Assembly: GCA_029204225.1 (NCBI GenBank)
Contig: CM055097.1
Coordinates: forward strand, 14,579,221-14,643,220
DNA: 64,000 bases
Source of the DNA: Diphasiastrum complanatum
Lineage: Eukaryota; Streptophyta; Lycopodiopsida; Lycopodiales; Lycopodiaceae
Direction: 5' to 3'
Shown: positions 19,801-26,037 of the stretch, one piece after another
Numbering within the stretch: position 1 is the first letter of the stretch
Layout of the letters: the number at the start of each line of letters is the position of its first letter
Made by a program: the position numbers and the translations under genes
The notes under the pieces: generated by a model
What the model saw: the letters and a program-made list of their open reading frames with translations, nothing else
Database searches by the model: none
Told to the model about the DNA's origin: nothing

Positions 19801-22451
19801 GTTTCAATGTGTCGAAGCTTCATCATTGGACTTCAATCTTCGACCCACTTTCCCAGTTTATTCTTTTGCAACATATTTGTCATAGGCATCGCTATCCTGG
19901 AATGTTCATTAATACACGTTCTATAAAAGTCAACCAATCCCAAAACAAGCTCTCAATGTTGTAACATCAATTGGCATGTCCCCTAACAATAACGACTTTT
20001 TGACGTCTCACTCCCCCAAGCAACACAAAATGACCTAGATATTCAATCTCCTTCCTAAATAATTCACTATTTTTACTATTAGCAAACAATATGTGTTTCT
20101 CATAATTGACAACAAATTTCTAAGGTGGGTCACATGCATCATGTCCAACACTTTTAAGTCAAGATGTGATGAATAAAACCTACAAAAAATTACCCATATA
20201 CAATTTGAGTACATTGTTCACCAACAACATAAATCTTGTCGATGGTCTAAAAGGCATGACAGCAGATTTATAGTGACAAAACCGAGTTCTTAAGGTAATC
20301 TTGTGTTCATACTCTTCATTGACTCTAACTTGATGGTATCCAATCCTTAAATCAACCTTACTAGCATCTAGCAAATGATCAATACGTAGCATAGGATATC
20401 TATGCTTGACATTGATATTGTTCAAGCCTATGTATAATTCATAAGCATGCACCATGATTCATCCTCGTTGTTCACAAGAATGATTAAGGAGGCAAAATGA
20501 GAAAAATTGAGCCTCTTAGCCAAATAATGCCCGATTATAGTTCTAACTTCCTCTTCCTCTCTGAAACTCATTTTGTGAGAGGATGTCCATTGATAGGACT
20601 AGATCCAAGAATCAACATTCCTATTAAGAGACAAAGCAACCATAAAATCGTCAAAAAACACAAATCCTAATTTGTTGATCCAAACTATTCATGGTACCAA
20701 TTTACAACCCCCAGATGGTACTCTCAATACTACTAGTAAGCATACCAACCAAAAAATAGATATAGAAATACTCAATACATCTTATACAACTTGCAATCGA
20801 AACAAGTGGCACAACAGACATCCCACTCACCACAAATGAATTCAAGACTACGAATGAGTTGAAACTTTAACGCATGAGTATATGCATCGTGTGCCAACAA
20901 ATGCTGAATACATCAAAATACCCTAGCCTTGCCGTTTGAAAGTCCGTCTCTTTAGTGTGGCTCTAAATAGTTAATGGACCCTTGTATCCCAAACCTTTGT
21001 ACCCTTTCCATCAGCCATTTCAATTGTGGACGAGTATTGGGATGGTCTTGCTAAAAAGACTTTGACAAAGTGTTGAGAGACTCATGTCCACCTTCCTCAC
21101 CATTGACACATTAAATGAACATGGATGATACATTTCTTGTTCAATCTCTTCCACGTGCATGCCTCAATCACTTGATCAACCTGAAAGTTATACCTATCGA
21201 GTCTTATGTTTAGGGAGGTTAGTCCACAAAGTCTTTTTGAGGACCCATATAGGTATCTAAGTACAAGCACATCACTTCAAGCCACTAGCCTTGCTATATG
21301 GATTAACAATCTTGTCAACTCAAGGGTGGCCTTGCTATATGGAAAAACAATCTTGTCAAGTCAAGGGTGACCAAGCCATTTTTACAATTAGTATGCATAC
21401 TTTCTGTGAAGCAAAGATATAACGGCATGTAACATGAGCATACATGAATCATTAAAAACAAATAGCAAGCGTGTTAACTCATGTTGATAATCTTCAGCTC
21501 TTTTATTAAGAAAGTATTATTAGTAATGTATGGTACAGCAAAAGGTGCAAGATTCAGGGAATATCAAAACTTATACTAACTTTAGAAACGGGTTAGAAGT
21601 TATGGAACCTATTTTTCTGTTTTTTAAGATATATACAACAAACAAGCTACTGTGAGATTTACTGAATAAGTAGATACATGACAGAAAGTGCCAGCACCAA
21701 TAAATCGTGCTTGATATCAACATATGTTCAATAAAACACAAAAGCTAACATTAACTTGTGGTGACCTGGGATAAATCCTCATTCTCAGAGCTGGCAAAAT
21801 ATTTCACTCCATCCAAAGGTAGCTGACTTTTATGGTAAAATCTGCTAAAGAAATCCAAAAATCCCTATGCTCTTTGCCCATTCAATCACGCAAAGTTCCT
21901 TGATCCAGACTATGTATTGATTTTTTACTTGTATCACAGCTTGATTCATGAATTGCATAGCAGGAAAAACTTACTGAATTGTACCATGTGCAACACAGGA
22001 CCCATAAATTCTTTTGGAAACTGCTGAACCTTCTCAGTTGCTTTGCTTTCAGATAGCAATGCCTGTTCATACGTCAAGCTTTGTTTCCCTGTAACCTTGC
22101 AGGTCCAAACTTTCTGTCTGTACAGGTTGATACGATGTAGATACTCTCTGATAAACCTGATCAAGAAAAATCTAACGCTTTGCAATTTTCAGCCTACAAT
22201 TCGATGCAAGTTGCAACTCGTAGACAAAAACCTTGTGAGAGCTGATTAGTGCATTTTGAGCTGGCGTGATGTATATCATAAATTAACACTGCACACCATA
22301 TAGCATGCGCAGTAATCTGAAAACTTCAAAAAGGATACTGGTATTCTCTGATGACCTCCTTGGTGAAGCGTATATGGAAGACAGGTTCATCCGGTTTCAA
22401 ATCCGCAGGTGGTTGAAGCAGCTGAAACGCTGTACGTTTAAACAGTGGCAT
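1717..22451 (-). CDS. WAC/DDT/WSD-domain protein, ISWI-partner type (11 exons)
   Basis: Exons in transcript order: 22451-22339, 22147-21975, 15547-15105, 15006-14950, 14821-14476, 14299-13953, 13833-13391, 13164-13008, 2555-2394, 2145-2057, 1858-1717. All introns are GT-AG, phases match at every junction, and the sum is 2,472 nt (823 aa plus stop). Residues ~23-120 form a WAC domain ([18 protein letters not shown]). Residues ~419-480 are a DDT domain ([20 protein letters not shown]). Residues ~497-570 match WHIM1 ([15 protein letters not shown]). Residues ~694-770 are the WSD/WHIM2 motif ([22 protein letters not shown]). The tail is RRSVRVR..FLTYVN, as in plant homologues. Known of the family: plant DDT proteins are nuclear accessory subunits of ISWI remodelling complexes that help position nucleosomes. 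Inferred: this gene does the same. Length and N-terminus ([12 protein letters not shown]) agree with full-length plant homologues. Only the exon 4/5 junction is uncertain. Introns 2 and 8 are swollen by transposons. Confidence 0.9.
2057..2145 (-). CDS. Exon 10: WSD continuation
   Basis: Encodes [20 protein letters not shown], the conserved block after GSKEE in plant homologues (LDAL...LN.KG.RE..L). Acceptor AAGCAG; donor GTGAGC at 2056. Too short for a usual ORF list; found by homology and phase. Confidence 0.88.
2394..2555 (-). CDS. Exon 9: WSD/WHIM2 motif
   Basis: Encodes [20 protein letters not shown] then [20 protein letters not shown] and WGYYGSKEE. The LGKDR..N.YW and WGYY signatures define the WSD (WHIM2) motif, which contacts linker DNA in the ISWI-partner fold. 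Acceptor CATGCAG; donor GTAAAG. Exactly 54 codons. Confidence 0.92.
2556..4149. other. Left part of intron 8, unassigned
   Basis: No coding motif on either strand. The TTTATAGCC-type string near 3410 (minus) could belong to a degraded LTR of the adjoining Ty3 element, but no terminal dinucleotides or repeats were found to prove it. Confidence 0.35.
5680..5684. repeat. Target-site duplication GTCTG, left copy (right copy 6350-6354)
   Basis: Five identical bases flank the TRIM. Removing the element plus one copy rejoins the Ty3 RT reading [16 protein letters not shown]. Confidence 0.9.
5685..5828 (+). repeat. TRIM LTR 1
   Basis: 144 bp, TG...CA ends. Contains a tRNA-like sequence at 5727-5799. 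Differs from the other two LTRs at several scattered bases, including A for G at the first acceptor position and GAACA for GAGCA in the D arm. Confidence 0.92.
5727..5799 (+). tRNA. tRNA-like sequence in TRIM LTR 1 (function not claimed)
   Basis: Has an A box (TAGCTCAGTGG) and B box (GGTTCGAATCC) at normal tRNA spacing. Acceptor, D and T arms can be drawn, but the first acceptor pair (A-C) and one T-stem pair are mismatched. The anticodon loop reads TCCGGTA, with C instead of the usual T at position 33, so a decoding role is unlikely. Confidence 0.6.
5829..5944 (+). other. TRIM internal unit 1 with primer site and polypurine tract
   Basis: 116 bp, non-coding. TGGTATCAGAGC at 5829-5840 is the primer site; GAGGGGGGG immediately precedes LTR 2. 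The second unit at 6090-6205 is nearly identical and has the same length. Confidence 0.88.
5945..6089 (+). repeat. TRIM LTR 2 (central)
   Basis: 145 bp. The tRNA-like sequence is at 5987-6060 and has one extra G in the variable region. It serves as the 3' LTR of the first unit and the 5' LTR of the second. Confidence 0.92.
5987..6060 (+). tRNA. tRNA-like sequence in TRIM LTR 2 (function not claimed)
   Basis: Acceptor stem GGGCGGA pairs over seven bases with TCTGTCC, including two G-U pairs. D stem GCTC/GAGC, anticodon stem TCTCA/TGAGG with one wobble, T stem CTGGG/CCTAG around TTCGAAT. This is the best-paired anticodon arm of the three. One extra base in the variable loop. Confidence 0.62.
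6206..6349 (+). repeat. TRIM LTR 3
   Basis: 144 bp. The tRNA-like sequence is at 6248-6320. Followed directly by the GTCTG target duplication, which fixes the element's right end. Confidence 0.92.
6248..6320 (+). tRNA. tRNA-like sequence in TRIM LTR 3 (function not claimed)
   Basis: 73 nt with intact acceptor, D and T arms and both internal Pol III boxes (A box here AGCTCAATGG). The anticodon stem TCCCA/TGAGG has a mismatch. The three copies share the same arm boundaries, so the tRNA-like unit belongs to the LTR and is not a chance insertion in one copy. Confidence 0.62.
7301..7686. other. Spacer between Ty3 fragments
   Basis: No reading frame with recognisable motifs. It could be the gag or LTR side of either neighbouring Ty3 fragment. 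Confidence 0.3.
7687..8480 (-). pseudogene. Second Ty3/gypsy integrase fragment
   Basis: The first part of the integrase core is read at ~8480-8250 ([38 protein letters not shown]). It continues as a 187-residue open stretch ([36 protein letters not shown]), the Ty3 integrase C-terminus. An in-frame stop near 8463 and altered residues (HPELDGR for HPQTDGQ) show decay. It lies upstream of the RT of the first Ty3 remnant, so it must come from another element. Confidence 0.85.
8500..8945 (+). repeat. Possible LTR end with tRNA-Met primer site
   Basis: TGGTATCAGAGCCAAG at 8765-8780 is a plant retroelement primer site on the plus strand. The sequence to its left (GGTGAAGCTTTGGAGG, GTCTTAAAAG) resembles the region left of the primer site at 39032, so the two may be related LTR remnants. 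LTR limits were not found. Confidence 0.35.
9172..9425. repeat. Inverted-repeat-rich AT segment
   Basis: CCGTACCACG / CCGTGGTAC and later GAACCGTACGATTCTC and ACCGTGGTGAAAC form several short inverted matches on both sides of a TTAATTAATTAA-rich centre. This could be a decayed foldback transposon; no target duplication was found. Confidence 0.3.
9781..10190 (-). repeat. 3' LTR of the non-autonomous copia element
   Basis: Matches 12376-12795 almost base for base. Lies next to the polypurine tract at 10191-10201. Confidence 0.92.
10376..11569 (-). CDS. Gag-like frame of the non-autonomous copia element
   Basis: The start shows [16 protein letters not shown] followed by LDGTNYSSW at 11538-11440, the typical beginning of copia Gag. 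Further gag-like sequence ([17 protein letters not shown]) follows in another frame of the same strand, which stays open for 397 codons (11569-10376), so one frameshift is needed. The remaining ~200 residues ([20 protein letters not shown], hydrophobic ending) resemble no copia domain I know; they may be non-coding or captured sequence. GCTGTCC words recur through this part. No zinc knuckle was found. Confidence 0.55.
   Translation of the reverse strand: MKKFIFLASSYGKRFGSNSYLFGRRYVGWHQLFFMELQAEVWHRRDDQDFIGNKIYLISFKILQDFKSAWETLLKMYQITDSSSCFLLSTSSSLKVEEQRHAKFDHCLFTSTSLHQNVGMVEHSSFLEPFVANDGCISEELYEQASQVNVLEKAEIKHSLKPFCTNGGGEKIMSISTLVQSGVLLDFLGVQSGKLLVFFLKMVDSRFSHGFLIIFSLCYIVSILLCIGNGLRKVFGQQGPHLEHFGQQSVGDFVAVGQPATASCWLSESLRDSKAFFYFVGNTRASPISVPYTDFPVLMLTSYDGGVALPSIGEQIIDRKIREDVMVKEYYTLFYVSCGKNIYGIMWEPLMDCKSIFRLVAGFLVTYFGWSMLVFTLRLDATTLRILHLFYIGHDWG
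12376..12795 (-). repeat. 5' LTR of the non-autonomous copia element
   Basis: Adjoins the primer-binding site (12363-12375) and is followed by the AATCT duplication. Contains a TATAAATAGG-like string on the plus strand shared with the other LTR. Confidence 0.92.
13008..13164 (-). CDS. Exon 8: charged coiled-coil segment
   Basis: Encodes [31 protein letters not shown] and [15 protein letters not shown], a Glu/Lys-rich helix expected between the WHIM1 and WSD motifs. Acceptor ATTCAG; donor GTAAGA at 13007. Ends in phase 0. The next exon is 10.45 kb downstream, across several transposons. Confidence 0.88.
13391..13833 (-). CDS. Exon 7: WHIM1 region
   Basis: Acceptor CTACAG at 13834; donor GTAAGC at 13390. 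Encodes [33 protein letters not shown] and [20 protein letters not shown], the helical WHIM1 segment that follows the DDT domain in ISWI-partner proteins, then a [17 protein letters not shown] linker. Confidence 0.9.
13953..14299 (-). CDS. Exon 6: DDT domain
   Basis: Begins [19 protein letters not shown] and contains the DDT helices ([42 protein letters not shown]). Two AG sites lie 14 nt apart (TTGCAG twice); only the downstream one keeps the frame. Donor GTGTAT at 13952. Confidence 0.92.
14476..14821 (-). CDS. Exon 5: lysine-rich linker
   Basis: A charged low-complexity segment ([31 protein letters not shown]) that probably includes nuclear-localisation signals. The donor GTATGT at 14475 is clear. 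The acceptor (GGCCAG, 14822) is the phase-compatible choice but less certain. Confidence 0.7.
14950..15006 (-). CDS. Exon 4: short basic linker
   Basis: Nineteen codons ([15 protein letters not shown]...) between GGCAG and a GTCAGT donor at 14949. The donor choice is inferred from phase, because the linker is poorly conserved. A later donor paired with an alternative acceptor near 14846 would add a few cysteine-rich codons. Confidence 0.6.
15105..15547 (-). CDS. Exon 3: end of WAC domain and following conserved region
   Basis: Acceptor TGCAG at 15552-15548; donor GTAGGT at 15104. Encodes [19 protein letters not shown], then CKIMKVFEL, then [17 protein letters not shown] and [16 protein letters not shown]. 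These blocks are typical of full-length plant DDT proteins. The 443-nt length closes the phase to zero. Confidence 0.9.
15548..17423. other. First part of intron 2, unassigned
   Basis: Neither strand shows a family I recognise. It is intronic to the host gene, to the left of the LINE fragment. Confidence 0.4.
17424..18150 (+). pseudogene. LINE (non-LTR) reverse transcriptase C-terminal remnant
   Basis: Frame one reads [20 protein letters not shown] and [18 protein letters not shown] to a stop. A shifted frame continues with [16 protein letters not shown] and [19 protein letters not shown]. The YLGI.FS, Y.AEVW and IILAEF motifs are those of the region after the RT domain in plant LINEs. At least one frameshift and one stop break it. 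Weak continuation runs to ~18150. It is antisense to the host gene, inside intron 2. Confidence 0.75.
18160..18701 (+). repeat. Copia LTR remnant before the primer-site cluster
   Basis: Placed directly left of primer-binding motifs and a copia gag start, this segment occupies the position of a 5' LTR. Its left end and any 3' partner were not found, so the limits are approximate. Confidence 0.45.
18702..18780 (+). repeat. Triplicated primer-binding-site motif
   Basis: Three units of 31-33 bp each contain CAA(C/T)AGTGGTATC. TGGTATCAGAGC occurs at 18702, TGGTATCGAAGC at 18733 and TGGTATCAGAGC again at 18766. One such site is normal next to an LTR; three in tandem is not. Confidence 0.8.
18813..19045 (+). 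pseudogene. Copia gag N-terminal remnant
   Basis: An ATG 47 bp after the third primer motif opens [12 protein letters not shown] and hits a stop. After frameshifts it reads [12 protein letters not shown] and [16 protein letters not shown], the conserved start of copia Gag. No further pol sequence follows. Confidence 0.7.
19350..19515 (-). pseudogene. BED-type zinc finger fragment (hAT-like transposase N-terminus)
   Basis: Reads [30 protein letters not shown] and [14 protein letters not shown] plus LKGHL is the first half of a BED finger as found at the start of hAT transposases and related host proteins. The rest of the transposase is missing. Confidence 0.5.
19970..20640 (-). pseudogene. 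Ty3/gypsy reverse transcriptase fragment
   Basis: An open stretch at 20455-20180 reads [33 protein letters not shown] and [12 protein letters not shown], the fingers and palm of a Ty3 RT. The upstream side (20640-20460) shows a [12 protein letters not shown]-like start. The catalytic DD motif lies past the break and is not recovered. Sense to the host gene in intron 2. Confidence 0.8.
20641..21974. other. Intron 2, last part, unassigned
   Basis: Probably includes more of the adjoining Ty3 element, but I could not recognise any domain. Confidence 0.35.
21975..22147 (-). CDS. Exon 2: core of WAC domain
   Basis: Encodes [20 protein letters not shown] and [19 protein letters not shown], the most conserved stretch of the WAC (Acf1 DNA-binding) domain. 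The acceptor is CAG at 22150-22148 and the donor is GTAAGT at 21974. It ends in phase 1, and the next exon lies 6.4 kb away. Confidence 0.92.
22339..22451 (-). CDS. Exon 1: start codon and beginning of WAC domain
   Basis: The ATG at 22451-22449 opens [12 protein letters not shown], the usual start of the plant family, followed by [14 protein letters not shown]. The donor GT is at 22338-22337. The exon leaves two bases (CA), completed to CAA (Gln) by exon 2, which restores the conserved REYQEYL string. Confidence 0.9.
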
Positions 22452-23250
22452 TGCGAAGTTGAGGGTGTGGGGCTAGAAGTCACAACGAAATTAAGAGCTT
22501 CACCTTGTTCCGTGTCCACTCTAATTTACCCCATCAAGTGCATGCGAACACAGATCACTTAGAAGTCCACACAATCATGAAGAATGCAAACCCTTAGTAC
22601 TGGATGAAACATCAAATCTTCAATGGAGGAGGTAGGCGATGTATTTGTGCTTCCCGTTGGCTGAAACTCCATCTCGATCATTGAGATAGAAAATTCTTCA
22701 ATTCGGCTAGATTAACACTTTAGTATGCCGCCTTTGTATGTCTGCTTCGATTAGACAAAAATGCCTGAACCACTCACCTTTGCAACAATGAAAAACTATA
22801 TCTCCACAAGCACAAAATTTGTTCCGTCAAAAAGCTCCTGCATTCCAATTTCCAACAAATTCTATAAAATCTCAAATCACAATGGAAAATTTTCTTTCTG
22901 GAATTTTTTGTGAAAAACGAAACTAAAGAAGAAGGAGTTACACGGAAATGCTTAGCACATGATGATTGCAACCCCGGGGATTGCAGCCAAACAAAATCAT
23001 CGCAGCAATGTATTAGCTCAGAACTCAATCGCACGGTATCATTGCAGCTGCACAGTAACTAACACCTAACCCTTCCAATGTCATAAACGAAAGAAATACT
23101 TAATGATCTACCGTTGCTCCAGCCTCCTGCGAAGCTGCACTCAATCCTGCGAATGCGTAAGAAAGAAATGGAGAAACCTAGACCATCATCTGATCACTAT
23201 CTGTTTGAGAAGAAAGGCAGGAAAGGAGCGAAGGAAGCAAGAGTGTGATC
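22452..23250 (-). promoter_or_regulatory. 5' leader and proximal promoter of the DDT gene
   Basis: Between the start codon and about 23.2 kb I see no coding signal. A strong donor (AAAG then GTGAGT, GT at 22777-22776) and an acceptor (TTCTAG ending at 22473) could define a 5'-UTR intron of about 305 bp just upstream of the ATG. The transcription start is probably between 22.8 and 23.25 kb; no convincing TATA box was fixed. Confidence 0.4.
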
Positions 23251-23390
23251 GACAACACAAATGCAGGAGAAGAGAATAGCAATGAAAGAGCTTCTCGACG
23301 AACGTGAAGGAAAAAGGAAAATGGCGGGCCGAAAGAGAGGACGAGAAAACATGAACGAAAACTCTAGAATCAAAAAGAAAGCATTTTGGC

Positions 23391-23520
23391 GAGGGCCACG
23401 CCTGTCAATATGAAAGTCTGGGCAATTTCTCGCCATCCCCACGACTTAAACAATTGCCTGAATCTCCCTTCAAATGAAGGGCCACGCCAGTCAATATGGA
23501 AGTCGGGGTAATTTTTCGCC
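23391..23520. repeat. Direct repeat upstream of the host gene
   Basis: GGGCCACGCCTGTCAATATG near 23393 recurs as GGGCCACGCCAGTCAATATG near 23480, continuing to TTTCTCGCCATC / TTTTTCGCCATC. Unit about 48 bp, spaced about 88 bp. Confidence 0.75.
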
Positions 23521-23959
23521 ATCGAAGGCTTCTCAGATCCTCCTCACATCTTTCTGTAAATGAAGCCTGAGTTTTATTTCCTTTTGAAATGCGAAGAGCT
23601 CTCTGAAAGGCAGTGCTAGAAGTTTTAAAGCCGAAAAGGTCGGGCTGCCGATCATCCGGTATCTCTTTGTAACCGGTGGTTACTAGCGCGTACCTACGGA
23701 TTTGAATCTTTCAATTCTCGAATATCGGGGACACTGAATATCCTGGTATCTTTGTGACAGTGAAAGGCGTTGGCGGTGCACGGAAGGGGTCGTATTTTAA
23801 ATTTTGGCCTTGTTTTCCAAGCACCATGTGGCATGTCCCACATGTGCCATTGTTCATGTGGTGGTGGTTACATGTGCGATTTTTTTAGGAGCTTATGCTT
23901 AGTTAGGCTTCTAGCATTTTTATGCACAGATGTGCTTGTGGAATGAGGGTTAGGTAAGA

Positions 23960-24330
23960 GTCTCAACTCGAGCACATAGCTCAAGTTTTGTCCACATAAA
24001 ATGCAAGTTAATGTCGCATGAAGTATCAATGAGGATACAAATTGTGGACACTCTCGCCCACTTAGGTTAGTGTCTCTACGTCCACATAAAAGGTGAGTTA
24101 GAGTTAATAATACACAAAGTATCCAATGAGGATACAAATGTGGTTGTGCTTGAACTCTTGCCCACTTAGGTTGGAGTCCCTGCATGTGCATAGTGTTTGG
24201 CTTTGCCTTGAAAAGTCAATACTATGTGTTGAGGTCCTTCAATGGAGGAGTTAAAGGATATTATTTGGATGTCTAAACTTGAAAGGCTAAAACCTTTGTT
24301 GAGGGCCCAACTAACATGCATTAGTTGGCA
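23960..24330. repeat. Diverged tandem repeat, part of a dispersed family
   Basis: TCCACATAAAA...GTATC(C)AATGAGGATACAAAT...GCCCACTTAGGTT occurs twice about 110 bp apart. Its core (AGTATCCAATGATGATACAA) recurs at ~61046. The right part (24190-24330) matches 36150-36270 in inverted orientation (CCTCAACAAAGGTTT, AATATCCTTTAAC). This identifies a dispersed repeat of unknown class. Confidence 0.65.
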
Positions 24331-24482
24331 ATCAAAAATTCCTAGGAAGGGTGCATGCAAACAATGCAAGATCGATAAGGCCCAAAAAGCAAAAGCAAAA
24401 GCTTAAAAAAAAACGGGCAAATGCAAAGAATACATTATCCATAATGCCCAAAAAAACATCAATCTTTTCATAGATTTTTTTG

Positions 24483-24526
24483 TCAATCGATCGATTGATC
24501 ATCGATCTATCGCCTCATAGATCGAT
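24483..24526. repeat. Adjacent perfect palindromes
   Basis: TCAATCGATCGATTGA at 24483-24498 is a perfect 16-bp palindrome. Directly after it, ATCGATCTAT at 24501-24510 pairs perfectly with ATAGATCGAT at 24517-24526 around a 6-base loop. They end a few bases before a probable LTR terminus at 24531. Confidence 0.85.
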
Positions 24527-24530
24527 CTTT

Positions 24531-25108
24531 TGTTGGGATTCTATGGTCTATGTGTCATGACACAGAAGCGAGCGTGGAATCCTCGGTGCATGAAAGTACG
24601 TCTATCGTATTCAGACCGACTTCGATAGTTCGAAGTCCGCCCTTCATAAATCTTCAGAGATTGAAAAACTTTTCCGCCCTACTTGATCACAGCTTTGAAG
24701 TCACTGGATCGATACAATCGATTCCATAGCCATGCACAAATTAATTTGGTCTTAGATTTACCTTTGCGGAGCGGCAAATCGACACGGGCTATCAGTCATA
24801 CAGATAATTTAATCTACAAATAAATTTATCTACAAGCAAGAATCGATCTAAACATTAATAAAATGTGCTGGGGAAAGCTGGAATAGTCCGACAACTCGGG
24901 CCTGGCCGAACAATTGGATCGGGACGATCCTACTACTCCTCGAAGGCAGTGTTCGACAAATTCCCTCGGTGCGTGCACTACTGATAACTAAGTAGGCAAA
25001 CACAAGAATAAATTAGAGCTTGATTGCACGGTGGTTGCGGAAGCAGCAGACAATCAGACAAGATGATCAAAAAGTCAGACAGAAAGCAAAGAGCATGCAA
25101 TACTAACA
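24531..25108 (-). repeat. Probable copia LTR
   Basis: On the minus strand it starts TGTTAGTATTGC and ends GAATCCCAACA, 578 bp, next to a copia integrase remnant. No second copy was found to prove it. Confidence 0.4.
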
Positions 25109-25131
25109 AAATTTGAACGCAAAACCTGACG

Positions 25132-26010
25132 TTAGTTGTGTGCATTAATTATCGGCACGCTTGAGCCAGAGACTCGGATTGTCGTGTCGGAGGCAGGTGT
25201 TGAAGGTTCACGTGGAACTTTATCCTTGCCTTTGAATTTGATAAACGGATCCTTGATAAAGACTGTATCCCTACTAAAAAAAGTTTGCTGGGTATCGGGG
25301 TCATACAGCTTGTAGGTGTTGTCAGATGAAGTGTATCTGATAAGGATGGTCTTGAGACCTTGGAAGTCAAAGTTCTTCCTTGTCTCCTTCGAGATCTGCG
25401 CATAGGCGATGCATCCAAATACTCGAAGGTTCTTCAATGAAAGCTTAGAGTCTATCCAAACTTCATTTGGTGTTTTGTCTGAGAGGGCCTTTAAACATCT
25501 ATTCTGGATGTAAGTTGTAGTGGAGACAACTTCAGCCCATAAGCTCTTTGGCAAAAATGCGTGTGCCAGCATGCACTTGGCTAATTCTACGATTCTTCCT
25601 CTCGGCTAAGCCATTAGACTAAGGTGAATAAGGAGTGATAAACTGATGTTCAATGTCTTGGCTCTGGCAGTACTCCTTTAATTCAGTAGACATGTATTCT
25701 CCACCATTGTCGGACCTCAAGGCTTTGATTGTCTTACTAGTTTCTTTCTCTGCACGCTCCTTGAAAATTCTGAAGCAATTGAAGGCTTCTGATTTCTTCT
25801 TGATAAAATAAACCATAGTCCTTCTGGAAAATTCATCAATAAAATTAATAAAATACTTTGCATCCTTCAATGAAGGATTCTGCATTGGGCCACAAATGTC
25901 TATATATACAACATCTAATAATTCTCTAGCAATATGCTGATGGCTTGATCTAAATGGTTTCCTAACTTGTTTATCGACTAGACAATATTGACAGACATGT
26001 AGTTCGATTA
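25132..26010 (-). pseudogene. Ty1/copia integrase fragment
   Basis: From right to left: pre-integrase end (VDKQVRKPF, VVYIDICGPMQN), core with KALRSDNGGEYMS and FITPYSP, then LPKSLWAEVVSTTTYIQNRC, KTPNEVWIDSKLSLKNLRVF and GCIAYAQISKETRKNF. One frameshift occurs near 25600, where GQAERKN-like sequence is broken. Protease, RT and RNase H are absent. The right edge abuts the 26038 repeat block. Confidence 0.85.
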
Positions 26011-26037
26011 TCAGGCTATAGAAATAGCTCTGATTAC

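Noticed and set aside
19442-19885. 147-codon plus-strand frame of basic composition
   Set aside because: Antisense to the BED-finger fragment and its leader, low complexity (RGRRATQG), no domain.
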